Source: Lethocerus indicus
Lineage: Eukaryota > Arthropoda > Insecta > Hemiptera > Belostomatidae
Assembly (NCBI GenBank): GCA_019843655.1
Contig: JACDQD010000005.1
Location: 12,117,575 to 12,181,574, forward strand
Direction: 5' to 3'
DNA length: 64,000 nucleotides
Numbering within the stretch: the first letter of the stretch is position 1; every line of letters begins with the position of its first letter. Below, piece after piece: positions 62,222-64,000 of the stretch. The notes beneath the pieces were generated by a model that saw only the letters and a program-made list of their open reading frames with translations, ran no database searches and was not told the DNA's origin. The translations under genes and the position numbers were made by a program.

Positions 62222-62292
62222 TTGGCCAATACTGGTTCGACGAGTGTGGGCCAGTACGTGCCGAATACTGATACGCCGGGTGGGCGCTGGCT
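62222..62292. repeat. Imperfect 36-bp tandem duplication
   Basis: Two diverged copies of about 36 bases. The period shows in every frame as a 12-residue repeat: for example TRRISIRHVLAH then TRRTSIGQFK on the minus strand, and ILVRRVWA then ILIRRVGA on the plus strand. Confidence 0.5.
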
Positions 62293-62337
62293 GGACCCGG
62301 GCCAGCGGCCCTCCCACCCCGGCGCCCTTCCCCACGT

Positions 62338-62375
62338 CTCAATCTCCACCGCCTCCTCCACTCAATCTCCACCGC
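62338..62375. repeat. 15-bp direct repeat, period 23
   Basis: CTCAATCTCCACCGC occurs at 62338-62352 and 62361-62375 in a C-rich stretch. Confidence 0.75.
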
Positions 62376-63450
62376 TCCCCGCTGTCCCTCGCCACAACCC
62401 CTGGAATTTGGGCGCCCCCTCCGACAATTTTCAACCGTGCCAAGAATTCCAAAAGAGGTGCAGGGATGTGCAATTGCACGTTGCTGGGATTTCTCATATT
62501 CTACTCGACTCCTTGATACGCTTTTCATCATTCAGTTCCCTATCTTACTAACTAACTATGACAAACGTACCAAATTAATATTTTGGCTTCTCTGAACTCA
62601 CATGTTAGAGATATCAAGGAGCCCGTTCGGACTATACATCTATATGCGGGAGCCATTTCTGTACTGATAAAATGGTGAATCGTCTGAAATGTAAGTCGTA
62701 AAAATTCGTCCAAGGTGAAGATATCTTCTCAATTTATGACTTTTCCAATTCCTAACATGTGGGTCAGGTTCGCTTTTCATCGACTTTATTGGAATTGGGA
62801 AAACGATCATACTATTTTATTAGTGATACATGTATATGAATAGACGTCCAACCGCGGCAATCAGGGAGGTGAACAAAAATAGTTATAAGGCCCCCCGTAA
62901 AAATTCCCAACCCCATGTTTTAAAGCTAAGATATGCCCACTCCCACCAGCAAAATCACAACTGAAAGTCGTCCGATAATTTAGTCTGTGGCTTAGGGCCA
63001 AAACATTTCGCGAGATCCGCTAAGCATTTTACACCGACGACGGGTGGTCGCCGCTGGGTGATTCGAATTCGGACCGTTCCCCGAATGGAAATAGCGTCTA
63101 AGGAGATATGGCCCAGTCCTAATGGACCGTAAAAACGAATCTGGGGTCGGATCGTATTCAGCCTTCTTCGAATACCAGGAGGTCGTTTCATTTTTCAATA
63201 CACGTAGAAGGAGGGGCCCGCTTGGGCTAATCAGCCCATTTCTAAGGCGATTGTAAACTCTCGAGAGCGAGAGAGTTGGACTTATATAGAGAGGGGGAGG
63301 AGAACAAGAATGAAGTGCACTGAATTATTATTAACGGCTAAGTGAACGTTTATCAGTCTGCTATAGTCCTGCCGCCCACGGTGGCCTACACCTCCCCGAA
63401 TATCGGACATTTCCTTAGTTCTGTTTCCGCTCAGTACAAGTGGGATGTAG
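62376..63450. other. Non-coding spacer
   Basis: C-rich at first, then AT-rich, then moderately GC-rich at 62985-63235. A short palindromic GA/TC stretch (AACTCTCGAGAG...GAGAGTT) lies near 63257-63278. Nothing else recognised. Confidence 0.45.
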
Positions 63451-63459
63451 ACACACACA

Positions 63460-63515
<56 letters not shown>
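63451..63515. repeat. (AC)5 A-rich (TA)26 compound microsatellite
   Basis: Five AC units, a short A-run, then about 26 perfect AT/TA units. Confidence 0.92.
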
Positions 63516-63517
<2 letters not shown>

Positions 63518-64000
63518 CTGGTATTCCACATGCATCTATTGCCAATTTCAATTATGAACAAAAACCGTCTAACACAACTATTTTACCGAAGCGTCTAAAC
63601 TAATCTCCACTTTAAACACTACGGGTGAATTCTGTCGGCCCTCCCAAAACAATAAATAATTTCAAATGAAAACCCAGGGGATGACAAGAACCCAATGCCG
63701 GAAGCGGATCCGGTGTGAATAAATCATCGGTTTCTACCTGTCGGGAAGAGACCACCTGGGTGAGTCACTTCTCACTCCCTCGAGGGAGAGTGGAGAGGCG
63801 GGAGTGATTTGTTTCTCAACGCGCCCGGTAGCCCCTACTTGGGGGAGCCAGTGACTCCTGTTTAGAATACGCCCATTAATATGTCAACCGCAAACGCAAA
63901 GCCTTCGGAGAAAAGCCAGTGCCGGAGGGGACGATTCGGAAGACAGGGAGCCCGGAGAAAACTGGGACAGACTTAAGCAGACTGGTAAAGAGAAAACAAG
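63516..64000. other. Non-coding spacer to window end
   Basis: AT-rich to about 63690, then purine- and GC-richer. No frame, RNA or repeat recognised. Confidence 0.5.

Noticed and set aside
62007..62516. 169-codon plus-strand open frame
   Set aside because: It crosses a tandem duplication and a C-rich tract that keep all frames open; Pro/Arg/Gly-rich with no recognisable domain.
1..64000. CRISPR arrays, bacterial operons, rRNA, telomeric repeats, known microRNAs
   Set aside because: I looked for each by its characteristic words and found none.

Overview
This window looks like a nuclear, non-coding stretch of an animal genome, most likely an arthropod. I cannot name a species. Coding signal is sparse: on both strands the open frames are short, broken by stops and overlap in several frames, and none gave a protein family I recognise with confidence. 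There are no operons, ribosome-binding sites, CRISPR arrays, rRNAs or tRNAs that I could find. The DNA alternates between AT-rich spacers and GC/CpG-rich islands in which CpG is not depleted. Simple repeats of the TC/GA, TA and CA type are long, which is typical of insect intergenic or intronic DNA. The assignment to arthropods is an inference from these features and from the style of the one clear retrotransposon piece.

Layout. 1-9.1 kb: AT-rich spacer with CpG-rich islands (about 0.95-1.2, 5.27-5.64, 6.4-7.1 and 8.64-9.07 kb), two strong CTCF-like cores (2.67 and 3.87 kb) and a hairpin at 5.97 kb. 9.1-24 kb: mostly spacer, with an island at 13.75-14.25 kb and a few weak exon-like frames (17.4 and 21.3 kb). 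24-30 kb: two copies of a bipartite element (24.49 and 29.73 kb), a TA microsatellite with a Tc1-like end, a third CTCF-like core, a 54-base TC tract, a possible first coding exon (28.77 kb) and a homeodomain-site-rich island with a perfect palindrome (29.1-29.54 kb). 30-41 kb: spacer, a GAC repeat, and at 34.1-34.7 kb a CpG-poor block with coding-like frames and a well-formed intron, probably a relic. 41-46 kb: a TATA-type promoter-like site, a 50-base GA tract and, at 45.68-45.81 kb, a tiny non-LTR retrotransposon insertion with a perfect 16-bp target-site duplication. 46-64 kb: further spacer and islands, one more coding-like block (46.15-46.4 kb), a fourth CTCF-like core inside a direct repeat, G/C-run tracts and a second TA microsatellite.

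The most economical reading is a regulatory gene desert or very large intron near a developmental gene. Candidate enhancers, insulators and GAGA tracts are spread through it, with at most one or a few small exons. The best-supported single feature is the retrotransposon micro-insertion. The most intriguing unexplained ones are the bipartite repeat pair and the CpG-poor intron-bearing relic. I see no convincing new multi-gene system.
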